Origin: Saprospiraceae bacterium | GTDB taxonomy: Bacteria > Bacteroidota > Bacteroidia > Chitinophagales > Saprospiraceae | Length of the DNA: 62,486 nt | Reading direction: 5' to 3' | NCBI GenBank assembly: GCA_022448945.1 | Contig: JAKVCV010000006.1 | Location: 1-62,486, forward strand | In this document: positions 43,765 through 52,551 of the stretch, piece by piece | How positions within the stretch are numbered: position 1 is the stretch's first letter | How the letters are laid out: each line of letters opens with the position of its first letter | Translations under genes and position numbers: made by a program | Notes under the pieces: model-generated | What the model was told of the DNA's origin: nothing | Databases searched by the model: none | The model's input: the letters and a program-made list of their open reading frames with translations, nothing else

Positions 43765-44460
43765 TTATGTTCCTTCAAGAACGAATTTGTAACCTACACC
43801 TCTTACAGAATGAAAGAAATTAGGTATTTTAGGATTTTCTTCAAAATATTTACGGAAGGAAAGAATAAAGTTATCGATAGTTCTGGTTGAAGGATAAACA
43901 TCGTATCCCCATACATTTTGGAGAATTTGCTGCCTCGAAACTACTTCACCCCGGTGTTCTATCAACATTTTAAGTAGCATTGCTTCTTTTTTTGTTAATT
44001 TGAATTCTCCTTGTTGTCCAATAGCTTCAAAAGTTTTAAAATTGGCACTATTTTTTCCAAATTCAAAACTGTCTATAGATGTGCTGGTGTTGTTTTTACT
44101 GCGTTTAAGAAGGATTTGAATTCTGAGTAATAATTCTTCTAGATTAAAAGGTTTTGTGATATAATCATCAGCGCCTTTTTTAAGACCTAAAATTTTATCA
44201 CTAGATGTATCCTTAGCAGTCAGGAAAATAATTGGGATATCTACATTAATTAAACGAATTTGTTCGCACAGATCTAAACCACTAATTTCAGGAAGCATAA
44301 TATCTAAAAGGATGATATCAAAATGTTGTTCTTTAAACATTTTAAGTACTTTTTTACCATCATCAGTACATACAACTTCGTAGCCTTCAAGTTCCAGATT
44401 TAATTTCAAAGCAGCACTTATACTTGCTTCATCCTCGACCAAAAAAATTCGTATAGCCAT
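43765..44460 (-). CDS. OmpR-family response regulator
   Basis: 231 residues from the ATG at 44460 (MAIRIFLVEDEASISAALKL); an upstream ATG at 44556 would add 32 residues that overlap the kinase gene and do not look like a receiver. Receiver domain with phosphate-accepting D53 (IILLDIMLP) and K at the end (YITKPFN), then an OmpR-type winged helix (FKLTKKEAMLLKMLIEHRGEVVSRQQILQNVW; TIDNFILSFRKYFE; FFHSVRGVGYKF). It works with the histidine kinase just upstream (13 nt). Confidence 0.93.
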   Translation of the reverse strand: MAIRIFLVEDEASISAALKLNLELEGYEVVCTDDGKKVLKMFKEQHFDIILLDIMLPEISGLDLCEQIRLINVDIPIIFLTAKDTSSDKILGLKKGADDYITKPFNLEELLLRIQILLKRSKNNTSTSIDSFEFGKNSANFKTFEAIGQQGEFKLTKKEAMLLKMLIEHRGEVVSRQQILQNVWGYDVYPSTRTIDNFILSFRKYFEENPKIPNFFHSVRGVGYKFVLEGT

Positions 44461-44473
44461 AATTTTAAATTTA

Positions 44474-45478
44474 TTATTTGTTTTGGGGCAAAAGAATACT
44501 GAAAACAGTACCGGTAGGGTAGTTGTCACTAACTGTGATGCTTCCCTTATGTGCAATTACTACTTGTTCAGCAATGTACAATCCAAGTCCTGTTCCTTTT
44601 GTCTTTCTAGTATCTTCATTTCCAATTCTATAAAATTTATTAAAAATATTTTCACGTTCAGCTTTGGGTATTCCAGGACCAAAATCTTTAATCTCAATAC
44701 ATAAAGAATTATCTTTTTTGGTACTTAAGTTAATTAAGATCTTTGAACTATGATTTGTGTATTTAATAGCATTTTCAAGAATATTTAAAATTACATATAT
44801 TAATGTTGCCTTATCACCTTTTTTGAGAGAAATATTTTGGGATTTATTATCAAACAATATTTCTCCTGTATAATGTTTGGCGGTTATTATTATACATTCT
44901 TCAATTATTTCAATCAAGTTAACCTCTTCAAAGTTATACTGGTATCCTCCATCAACTCTGGCTGCTAATAACAAGTCTTCAACCAATTTATTCAATCTAT
45001 CTGTATCAGCCAGCGCATTTTCTGTCAACATATCGGATTGCTCTTTATTTAGTTGTCTTGTTTTGAAAGTATCCAGTGTTAATTTTATAGTAGCTATCGG
45101 TGATTTTAATTCGTGCGTAATTGAAAGTAAAAAGTTTCGCTGTTGATTTGCCAGTGCCAATTCCCTTTGTCTGCTTTTTGCAATTCTCCAGATTCCAAAT
45201 AAAGCCAGAATTAATAAAACAGCCGATTCACTGATTATCATCCACTTTTGTTTATTATATTCTGTTTCTAGTTTTGTGTATTCATTTGATTTTAGAAAAA
45301 CTTGCCTGTCTGTTATTCCTTCGGTTTTCATTTTACACCATAGTAATTCTTTTTTTGCTGAATTAGCATCTTCGTTTTTGATGTATAACAAGTATGACCA
45401 CCAGCCACCAGCCACCATTACATAGGTAATAACGAAATAGAATAAGATTTCCGCTTTTATCGATTTATTTTTTTTCAT
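44474..45478 (-). CDS. Membrane sensor histidine kinase
   Basis: 334 residues from the ATG at 45478 (MKKNKSIKAEILFYF); an ATG 54 nt upstream at 45532 is also possible. Two membrane helices (about 10-33 and 80-98) flank a short periplasmic loop. The HisKA domain has the phospho-acceptor His in LSITHELKSPIATIK, and the ATPase domain has NAIKYTNHSS (N box), DFGPGIP (G1) and GTGLGLYIA (G2). The signal is not readable. It forms a pair with the response regulator downstream. Confidence 0.93.
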   Translation of the reverse strand: MKKNKSIKAEILFYFVITYVMVAGGWWSYLLYIKNEDANSAKKELLWCKMKTEGITDRQVFLKSNEYTKLETEYNKQKWMIISESAVLLILALFGIWRIAKSRQRELALANQQRNFLLSITHELKSPIATIKLTLDTFKTRQLNKEQSDMLTENALADTDRLNKLVEDLLLAARVDGGYQYNFEEVNLIEIIEECIIITAKHYTGEILFDNKSQNISLKKGDKATLIYVILNILENAIKYTNHSSKILINLSTKKDNSLCIEIKDFGPGIPKAERENIFNKFYRIGNEDTRKTKGTGLGLYIAEQVVIAHKGSITVSDNYPTGTVFSILLPQNK

Positions 45479-45677
45479 TTTGTATTTTTGAAACACTCTA
45501 ATAAAAGAAATGTTTCTTAAATTATTGATCATATATCAAAAAAAGCACCAACTCTATGAGAATAGGTACTTTATATAGACATTTTTTGTGCTATTCTTAC
45601 ATTTCTAAATAGCGAATTTTTGTGTTTCAATGTTCAACTGAGGTTTAGGTATTACTTTTTTTAAGACATTCTAATAA

Positions 45678-45709
45678 ATTAAATATCAATTGAAGTAATG
45701 ATATTTAAT
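45678..45709 (-). terminator. AT-rich hairpin after the TonB-like gene
   Basis: Perfect 11-bp stem ATTAAATATCA / TGATATTTAAT with a 10-nt loop, starting 3 nt after the stop of the TonB-like gene. There is no long T-tract, so termination strength is unsure. Confidence 0.5.
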
Positions 45710-45712
45710 GTT

Positions 45713-46462
45713 CTAAAAATTGCCTAAGGTGATTGTAATGTCACCTACACGCTCTTTACCACCGGGAACTTTACTAAAACGATATTGTCTAGCACATCCT
45801 TCTACCAGATCTATTAATTTCTGACTAGTTATAGTAGATAATTTACGATTTATCTTTGCACTTGTCACATAGCCTTTAGCATTTACTTTTACCTTGATAG
45901 AAGCCTTTCCTTTTTCTTGCCAGCCTGCATCTCCTTGTTTATAATCTTCACACCTGGAAATAATTTTAAATGATCTTGAAGGTCCATCTCCTTCATTACC
46001 TGTACCATTGCCTGTATTGCCAAGGTCATCTTTTCCTTCCGGATTTCCTGTTTTTCCATCTCCGCTATTATTTCCATCACCATTATCGGTACCAGAGAAA
46101 GTTGTATTGGGGTTTACCTGGGGTTGGGTTTCCTCTTTAGGTTCTTCCATTTTTGAATCAGTAGCTATGTCAGGAGATTTGGTGTCTTCGATAGTTTCTA
46201 CTTCTTCAACTTCAGCAACTGGTTCGACTTTTTTAACAGGCTTTTCAATAATTTCTTTTTCAGATTTGTTATTTTCACTACTGCCAGCTATTTCTACTTC
46301 GCCAAATGAAGCCATGAGACCATCAGCTTCAGGTATAGGATAAACAATTGTAAACCATGGCCAGATAATTAGTAGAAGCAAAATTAGATGGAAAATAATT
46401 GTTCCTGTTATTCCCTTTCTTTTATCTTCCGGTTTTTCAAAATTTTTAATGTCGTAACCCAT
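45713..46462 (-). CDS. TonB-like energy transducer with Gly/Asn/Asp-rich linker
   Basis: 249 residues: cytoplasmic start, one membrane helix (GTIIFHLILLLLIIWPWFTIVYP), a long acidic/Glu-rich then Gly-Asn-Asp-rich periplasmic stretch (about 75-165), and a C-terminal TonB-type domain (KGKASIKVKVNAKGYVTSAKI...ITSQKLIDLVEGCARQYRFSKVPG). TonB passes energy from ExbB/ExbD to outer-membrane receptors. The linker is not the usual Pro-rich one. It is the last gene of the minus-strand ExbB/ExbD operon (95 nt downstream of the previous gene). Confidence 0.85.
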   Translation of the reverse strand: MGYDIKNFEKPEDKRKGITGTIIFHLILLLLIIWPWFTIVYPIPEADGLMASFGEVEIAGSSENNKSEKEIIEKPVKKVEPVAEVEEVETIEDTKSPDIATDSKMEEPKEETQPQVNPNTTFSGTDNGDGNNSGDGKTGNPEGKDDLGNTGNGTGNEGDGPSRSFKIISRCEDYKQGDAGWQEKGKASIKVKVNAKGYVTSAKINRKLSTITSQKLIDLVEGCARQYRFSKVPGGKERVGDITITLGNF

Positions 46463-46556
46463 TTTTATATAATTGAAATGTAGAAAATTAATAATATTGG
46501 TTTAATAACGATATATTTTTAAGAAAAGTTACATACTAAAATGATCAATCAGATTT

Positions 46557-46940
46557 TTATTTTTTCTTAAAATGCAATGAAAATTTTACATCCATAGCGT
46601 CTACAAGCTTAATTATGTCTGCTATTTCATTTGTGTTTTTCACTTGTGGCAACTGAACATATATTTCTATATTATTGTATTCGTACTCTTTTCTATATTC
46701 TTTTACTTGTTCACTTAATACTGATGCAAAATTCTTATAATTGGTTGTGTCATTATTGATAATAAAACAATTGCGGTCAAGCATATTTACTTTTAAATAT
46801 TGTATTTTGGCAGGTGTGTTTATAAAATCAACTCCTGTTTTTATTAGCACAACAAACAAAACTACTGCCGTAGTCATAACGATAGCTTTGTTTCGGATAC
46901 CACTATGTTCAACTCTACTAAAACTTCTTCGGAAACTCAT
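46557..46940 (-). CDS. Divergent ExbD-like protein
   Basis: 127 residues with one N-terminal helix (KAIVMTTAVVLFVVLIKTGV) and a periplasmic domain ending IEIYVQLPQVKNTNEIADIIKLVDAMDVKFSLHF, which follows the ExbD C-terminal pattern. Unlike the two normal ExbD genes beside it, it has no Asp in the membrane helix, so it is unlikely to carry protons. It sits in the operon after the two exbD genes (43 nt from the second one). Confidence 0.7.
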   Translation of the reverse strand: MSFRRSFSRVEHSGIRNKAIVMTTAVVLFVVLIKTGVDFINTPAKIQYLKVNMLDRNCFIINNDTTNYKNFASVLSEQVKEYRKEYEYNNIEIYVQLPQVKNTNEIADIIKLVDAMDVKFSLHFKKK

Positions 46941-46983
46941 TTATTGCCCAAAAATTTACTTTTAAGAATTAAGCGGCTAAGTA

Positions 46984-47397
46984 TTAATTTAATTTTGTAG
47001 CTAATATCATTTTGACACCAAAATTATTCATCATATCGACCATTGTAACCAAGGTTTGGGCATCAACTTTTTCATGAATATTTAATATTATAGTAATATC
47101 TGAACTTTTTCGACCATCTTTTTTAATTGCGCTACCAAGTTCTTGAAGTACTTTGTCTTCGGCAATTCTTTTTCCATTTAAATTGAATTGTTTCTTTTTG
47201 TTTATCGATAATTTAATTGGACTATGCGTTGATTTACTAGTGCTATTTTTACTAGAATTGGGTAACTTTAAATTTACGGCAGTAGGGCTAACGAGTGATG
47301 ATGTTAGCATAAAAAATATCAATAACAGAAAAATAATATCTGTTAAAGAGGACATGCTGAATTCTGCTGAAACTCCTGTTCTTTTTTTAAAGCCCAT
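46984..47397 (-). CDS. exbD: ExbD/TolR-family biopolymer transporter (second copy)
   Basis: 137 residues. The helix SSLTDIIFLLLIFFMLTSSL carries the conserved proton-path Asp, and the periplasmic part ends DAQTLVTMVDMMNNFGVKMILAT. It forms a channel with ExbB and powers TonB. It is 20 nt after the first exbD gene. Confidence 0.93.
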   Translation of the reverse strand: MGFKKRTGVSAEFSMSSLTDIIFLLLIFFMLTSSLVSPTAVNLKLPNSSKNSTSKSTHSPIKLSINKKKQFNLNGKRIAEDKVLQELGSAIKKDGRKSSDITIILNIHEKVDAQTLVTMVDMMNNFGVKMILATKLN

Positions 47398-47417
47398 TAT
47401 TAATCAATCTTAAGTTA

Positions 47418-47861
47418 TTAATTATTTCGTTCTGCTTCTTTATTAGGGTCTGTAGCTAAAATAAGTCGAACACCTAATTTATTGCTCATCTTCATAAAAT
47501 TTACAATAGTACCCGTTGTTTCTGAATTTTTGACACTTAATACAATTGTTACTTCTGTTTTTATATTTTTTTCTTTGTTTTTTAAGCGCTCTTCATAAAT
47601 ACGAACTTTTAGTTTTTCCTCAAGTTCACTATCTTTTGTTTCTGAACCATCAACAAAATATATCCCGTTCTCTGTTAAATCAAGAGCAATATTTTGAGGT
47701 GATGGTGTTTTGCTATTGGACACAGGTCGGTCAATATCCTGTGTATTAGGACTTGTAAGTGAAGAGGTGAGCATAAAGAAAATAAGCAAAAGGAATATTA
47801 TGTCCGTTAATGATGACATATTAAATTCTGCATTAAATTTTGATCTTTTCTTTAAAGCCAT
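47418..47861 (-). CDS. exbD: ExbD/TolR-family biopolymer transporter (first copy)
   Basis: 147 residues with the same start and helix as the next gene (NMSSLTDIIFLLLIFFMLTSSL, conserved Asp) and the periplasmic end SETTGTIVNFMKMSNKLGVRLILAT. It differs from the second copy in the middle (KDSELEEKLKVRIYEERLKNK). Two different ExbD proteins beside one ExbB are common in Bacteroidota. The gap to exbB is 26 nt. Confidence 0.93.
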   Translation of the reverse strand: MALKKRSKFNAEFNMSSLTDIIFLLLIFFMLTSSLTSPNTQDIDRPVSNSKTPSPQNIALDLTENGIYFVDGSETKDSELEEKLKVRIYEERLKNKEKNIKTEVTIVLSVKNSETTGTIVNFMKMSNKLGVRLILATDPNKEAERNN

Positions 47862-47887
47862 ATGATGCTAATTGATTGTTTTATAAA

Positions 47888-48586
47888 TTATTTAGCAGGC
47901 TCCTGAAGTAAATCAAGGAAATCTACAGTCGCTGCTTCCATTTTAAAAATAACACGGTCCATCAATGCAACAAGTGAGTTATAACCAATAAATGCAATAA
48001 TTCCAACAACCAAACCAAAGGCAGTTGTAATTAAAGCTTGATATATACCACCAGCCAATGCTTCAGTGCTTACATCACCACCTGCCATATTCATGAAGGA
48101 CAAAATCATTCCTGTTACGGTACCTAAAAAACCTATCATCGGAGCAGCACCAGCAATTGTAGCAAGCGTTGAAAGTCGTTTTTCTAATTTGAAAATTTCT
48201 AGATTTCCTACATTTTCAACTGCAGCACTTATATCTGTAAGTGGTTTACCTATTCGCTGCAATCCTTTTGCAACTAAACGAGCCACTGGTGTATCTGTAT
48301 TATTACATAAGGCCATGGCATTATTAATGTCACTGGTTTGAACGTATTGACGAATTTGATTCATAAAATTTTCATCGACTTCACCAGCACGTTTAATAGT
48401 GAGGTAGCGTTCGATAAGAATATAAACAGCAAAAATCGAAAGAATAAGTAGAACAATAGCAATTGAAATACCAATAGCACCTCCCTGAGTAATAATGCCT
48501 ATAAGTGAGAAACTTGTTTCCTGAGGTACGATACCAGTTGTATCTATTGCAGGATCCTGAAATAAGAAGATTGGATTTGAAAACAT
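47888..48586 (-). CDS. exbB: ExbB/TolQ/MotA-family proton channel
   Basis: 232 residues with three membrane helices: near the start (IGISIAIVLLILSIFAVYILIERYL), and a pair in the C-terminal half (LSTLATIAGAAPMIGFLGTVTGMILSF and ALITTAFGLVVGIIAFIGYN). These are MotA/TolQ/ExbB hallmarks. It is the first gene of the operon exbB-exbD-exbD-exbD-like-tonB. Confidence 0.95.
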   Translation of the reverse strand: MFSNPIFLFQDPAIDTTGIVPQETSFSLIGIITQGGAIGISIAIVLLILSIFAVYILIERYLTIKRAGEVDENFMNQIRQYVQTSDINNAMALCNNTDTPVARLVAKGLQRIGKPLTDISAAVENVGNLEIFKLEKRLSTLATIAGAAPMIGFLGTVTGMILSFMNMAGGDVSTEALAGGIYQALITTAFGLVVGIIAFIGYNSLVALMDRVIFKMEAATVDFLDLLQEPAK

Positions 48587-48845
48587 AGTGTTGTGATTAG
48601 TTTTGAATATATAAGTTAATTCAAGGACCTTTATTTAGCAGACCTCTATTGTTGATTTTGCCGTAATATATAAATTATAAGATTTACTTAAAACTATTAT
48701 ACGTATAAATTTACTTCAAAACGTTTTTTGTTTAAATATTAGTATTTAATAAATTGATTAATTCTTAAAAGCTTATCCAAACGAGATGTGAAAATATATA
48801 ATTTACAATTTTAAATTGATAGGGTAGAAGCCGTATAGAATTTAA

Positions 48846-49973
48846 TTACTTTTTAAAAGTTAAGATTGTCGAATATATAAATGTCTTTCCAAACTGGCCA
48901 GTTATCCAATTTTTTTCTTTTTTATGAATGTCACTAGAATAATTTAATAAATAATAACTATTGTTGTCTATTTTAGCAATTCCTGGAAATGCATTATCTC
49001 CCGTACTAGGAAAATCAAATAAATGATTGAGACAATAATTTTTTTTGTCTAATTTATATATTGCTGTATATTTTTTTGAAAACGAATATTTAATCAGATT
49101 ATTTCTTCGCTGTGCAGCAGATGGTATTTCAACATCGGTAGCAGGCCCCTTGATATGACGTCTTGCAATAACATATATTTCGTCATTATGCTCAAACATC
49201 AACGCACTATCATATTTATGTTTTGAAAACCAATGCTGCCAGATATGTAGACTGTCTTTAGACGCAAAAACAATATAAGAACCTGAGCCTTCAAGCCTTA
49301 TAGTTGCCCAAAGATTCCCTTCATTGTCAAACACAAACTCTCCTTCTTCGGCTCCTTTTGTAGTTATTTGTGCCTCTTTGCTAATAGGTGTAAAAGAAAG
49401 ACCATCATGACTAGTGAATAATCTTAATTCTGCTTTATGTTTATTTTTGTATAAATCTATTCCATAGTAAGCAGAAAGATATATTTTATCATTATGCGAT
49501 TTGAAACGCCATGGTACATAGCCATTTAATCCAGTATTTTGTTTTACAGACCATTTGCCATTACCAAAGGTTGAACTCATCCATATATGTTTTGGCTGAA
49601 ACCTAAACATATTTTTTCCTCCTTCAAAAAAATAGAAGTATAAACAGTCTTTAAAGATCACAAAACGTGGTTCACGCATGTCAGCTCCTACATAAAATTC
49701 ATTTTCATAACGCCAGTTTTCAAAATCCAATGAACTCATTATATAAGTCATTGTTTTTTTTGATGCAAAATGTGTCGGAGCTGTTCTAAAAGCAACATAA
49801 TACCGTTTTTTGTATTTTATTATGTCTAGATTGTTGTTACTATTTCGGATATTAAATTCTTTTGGAAGGTTTGTAGAGGGTATCAGTTGATGCCAACCTA
49901 AAGTATATATACTGTCTTGAGCACATAGGTTAAAAGAAGTCAGCAATAATAATAGATAATATAATTTTAACAT
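48846..49973 (-). CDS. Secreted sialidase-fold (beta-propeller) protein
   Basis: 375 residues from the ATG at 49973 (MLKLYYLLLLLTSFNLCAQ signal peptide); the 5-residue-longer TTG start at 49988 is less likely. The mature part shows repeated sialidase/BNR-like strands (YIMSSLDFENWRYENEF, LRLFTSHDGLSFTPISKEA, YIVFASKDSLHIWQHWF) and the REPRFVIFKDCLYFYFFEG blade. It may be a glycoside hydrolase-like or glycan-binding propeller; I cannot place the catalytic residues. It has no T9SS signal, so it is probably periplasmic. It stands alone. Confidence 0.72.
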   Translation of the reverse strand: MLKLYYLLLLLTSFNLCAQDSIYTLGWHQLIPSTNLPKEFNIRNSNNNLDIIKYKKRYYVAFRTAPTHFASKKTMTYIMSSLDFENWRYENEFYVGADMREPRFVIFKDCLYFYFFEGGKNMFRFQPKHIWMSSTFGNGKWSVKQNTGLNGYVPWRFKSHNDKIYLSAYYGIDLYKNKHKAELRLFTSHDGLSFTPISKEAQITTKGAEEGEFVFDNEGNLWATIRLEGSGSYIVFASKDSLHIWQHWFSKHKYDSALMFEHNDEIYVIARRHIKGPATDVEIPSAAQRRNNLIKYSFSKKYTAIYKLDKKNYCLNHLFDFPSTGDNAFPGIAKIDNNSYYLLNYSSDIHKKEKNWITGQFGKTFIYSTILTFKK

Positions 49974-50033
49974 ATAGTATCTTAACAAAAACTCAAATTA
50001 AATAATTGTATACTTAATAAAATAACATAATGT

Positions 50034-50771
50034 TTATTGTGAGACATTTGAGTCATCTATTTCAGATAAAATAATTATTTTCTGCCATATTTTTCGGCTT
50101 AGGCCAGCAGAAAGTGATTCAATCTCATTAACAGCGCCTACTATTACATCATCGGGAAGGCTTTGAGAATATAATGCCGCTACCTTACCTATAAGTGATA
50201 GCATTTCTGAACAGTAGTCGAGATAACGTTGCAATTCAAATTTCGTAAAGGTCCTTTTGGGAGAATTGTGTGTTTGCATTTTTTCTATTCCTACCATAAT
50301 AGGATCTTTAGTCAGTTGATGCATGTCGATAACATGTGCTAGTCCACGCAGTTGGTCTAGAATTTTTATTGCTTTACTACGTTTCAATCTTACTTCAAGT
50401 GTGACTAGAAAGAAAATTGCAGCACCGAGCAAAACGATATCATTAATTGTAGCTTCAGCCAATGTTACAATATCTACAAATCCAAGATTGTTAAAGCTGA
50501 AATTAACAAGAGTGAAACTATAAAAAATTCCTATTAGACCCATAGTTATTATCGCAAGCGTAAAAATTCGAATTGGCATATTTGCTTTACCAATGAACTC
50601 GATATTATCTTGACTATGTTCAGCAATCTCTAAAAATCCTTTACAGGTTTTTTTTAGGCTTGATTCAGGGAATCTATCATCGATACGTTTCTCCAATTCT
50701 GAAATTGTATTGATGATATTATCTGGCTTCAGAGCAAGATTTAGAGAAGAAGTTTTTGAAAGAATAGACAT
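50034..50771 (-). CDS. Conserved membrane protein of unknown role
   Basis: 245 residues with two membrane helices (FTLAIITMGLIGIFYSFTLV and INDIVLLGAAIFFLVTLEVR) set between an N-terminal cytoplasmic helix bundle and a C-terminal helical part with AHVIDMHQLTKDPIMVG and YLDYCSEMLSLIGKVAALYSQ. No enzyme motif is seen. The segment HxIDMHQLTKDP looks like a family mark. Function unknown. Confidence 0.72.
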   Translation of the reverse strand: MSILSKTSSLNLALKPDNIINTISELEKRIDDRFPESSLKKTCKGFLEIAEHSQDNIEFIGKANMPIRIFTLAIITMGLIGIFYSFTLVNFSFNNLGFVDIVTLAEATINDIVLLGAAIFFLVTLEVRLKRSKAIKILDQLRGLAHVIDMHQLTKDPIMVGIEKMQTHNSPKRTFTKFELQRYLDYCSEMLSLIGKVAALYSQSLPDDVIVGAVNEIESLSAGLSRKIWQKIIILSEIDDSNVSQ

Positions 50772-50990
50772 TTTATTCGCTTAATTACTTAAATGCTAAT
50801 ATAGCTTAAAATGATAAATTTATATATTTTATCGCCTTAAATCTACAATTAATATAATGATAAATTCTGATTGTTAGCAGATTAATTTTTTGTTATGATT
50901 TTGTTTGACTAATTGTTTAATTTTTATTTATTTTATCACTAACTTGTCCTTTTAAATAGTCTTTATATTCTTTCCTTAAGAAATCAACTA

Positions 50991-52529
50991 ATGAATAAAA
51001 ATTTGAATGATGACCCTTCTACTTTTAGTAGTGAAGATTTACTAGATAGCCAATTGATATTTAATAAAGCGAGCATTGCGCAGAAAGTAGTGGAGGGGCT
51101 TAGTATAAAACAAAGAATCGATTTTTTGTTGCGAGCCAATGATTATATAATGAATAATCAGGAAGCTTTAATAGATCAAATTTGTAAAGAAACTGGTAAA
51201 ACACGTTTTGATGCTCTTAGTAATGAAATATTTTCCATAGGTGATTTTGTGGATTATTATCGGAAAGCTACTACAAATTTACTTGCGGACAGAAAAGTAC
51301 AGACATCTATTGTGATGATGGGTAAAAAATCTAAGGTGTTTTTTTCTCCCTTAGGTGTTATTTTAGCAATTACACCATGGAACTATCCACTTTATCAAAT
51401 GTTTATGCCAGCAATGACTGCTTTCCTAGCAGGCAATGCAACTATTATTAAACCTTCTGAACATACTCCATTAAAGGGTGTTTTTGAACAACTTCTAGAA
51501 AAATGTGGTTTTCCTGAAGATGCTATACAAATAGTTTATGGCAATGGCTTAACAGGATCAAAATTAATTGCCTGTAGACCTGATAAAATCCATTTTACTG
51601 GCTCTGTAAATACAGGAAAAAAAATCATGGCCCAAGCAGCTAAACAACTTATTCCTGTAGAACTTGAACTTGGCGGGAATGACCCAGCTATTGTGTTTGA
51701 CGACATCAATCTTTCCAGGACAGCTAATGGTCTAGTTTGGGGTGCTTTTACAAATGCCGGACAATCTTGTACTTCAATCGAAAGGGCCTATATTCATGAA
51801 AATATTTATGATAGTTTACTTGAAGAGCTTTTAAGAATTACTAATAAATTGCGGTTTCCTTCAAATGCTCAAGATTGTAATTCAAATACCGAATTTGATC
51901 TTGGATACATAACTGTTTCTTCTCAATTAAATATAATAAATGAACACCTAGAAGATGCTTTAAGCAAAGGAGCAAAAATCGAATGTGGAGGTAAATTAAT
52001 TGAAAATTCCCAATATTTTGAACCTACAATCCTTAGTGGAGTTACCCATGATATGATAATTATGCAGGAAGAAAGTTTTGGGCCATTTTTACCACTTATG
52101 AAATTTTCTAATGAAAATCAAGTTATTAATTTAGCTAATGATTCAAAATATGGTTTAAGTGCTAGTGTATGGTCAAAGGATCTCAATAGAGCTACAAGAG
52201 TCGCTAGAAAATTAAAAACAGGTAATGTTTCTATAAATAATGTAATGCTTACTGAAGGAAACCATGCTTTGCCTTTTGGAGGTATTAATGATAGTGGATT
52301 TGGTAGAATTAAAGGAAGCTACGGCTTAGAAAGTTTTTGCAATGTTAAATCAGTTATTATAGATAAGCAATCAAAAATAATAGATCCTCATTGGTATCCA
52401 CAAACAAAAACAAAATATAATACCATGACTGATTTAATGCAGACTTTTTTTATGAAAACAAAAAAATGGATCAAATTTGCAATAAAAGGCATGAAAATGG
52501 ATGCACTAGGAAATAAAGAAAAAATATAA
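50991..52529 (+). CDS. Aldehyde dehydrogenase next to a GMC oxidoreductase
   Basis: 512 residues. It has TPWNYPLYQMFMP (N131), general base E226 in LELGGNDPA, and catalytic C260 in NAGQSCTSIERAYI. The C-terminus extends about 45 residues past the usual end and is basic and Met-rich (MTDLMQTFFMKTKKWIKFAIK), which may hold it to the membrane. It oxidises an aldehyde to the acid with NAD(P). It is 22 nt before the GMC gene, so the pair would turn an alcohol into an acid through an aldehyde. Confidence 0.92.
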   Translation: MNKNLNDDPSTFSSEDLLDSQLIFNKASIAQKVVEGLSIKQRIDFLLRANDYIMNNQEALIDQICKETGKTRFDALSNEIFSIGDFVDYYRKATTNLLADRKVQTSIVMMGKKSKVFFSPLGVILAITPWNYPLYQMFMPAMTAFLAGNATIIKPSEHTPLKGVFEQLLEKCGFPEDAIQIVYGNGLTGSKLIACRPDKIHFTGSVNTGKKIMAQAAKQLIPVELELGGNDPAIVFDDINLSRTANGLVWGAFTNAGQSCTSIERAYIHENIYDSLLEELLRITNKLRFPSNAQDCNSNTEFDLGYITVSSQLNIINEHLEDALSKGAKIECGGKLIENSQYFEPTILSGVTHDMIIMQEESFGPFLPLMKFSNENQVINLANDSKYGLSASVWSKDLNRATRVARKLKTGNVSINNVMLTEGNHALPFGGINDSGFGRIKGSYGLESFCNVKSVIIDKQSKIIDPHWYPQTKTKYNTMTDLMQTFFMKTKKWIKFAIKGMKMDALGNKEKI

Positions 52530-52551
52530 ACAAAAAATTTATTTTAACCTT

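Noticed and set aside
44461-44556. Longer response regulator starting at 44556
   Set aside because: The extra 32 residues overlap the kinase gene and do not belong to the receiver fold.
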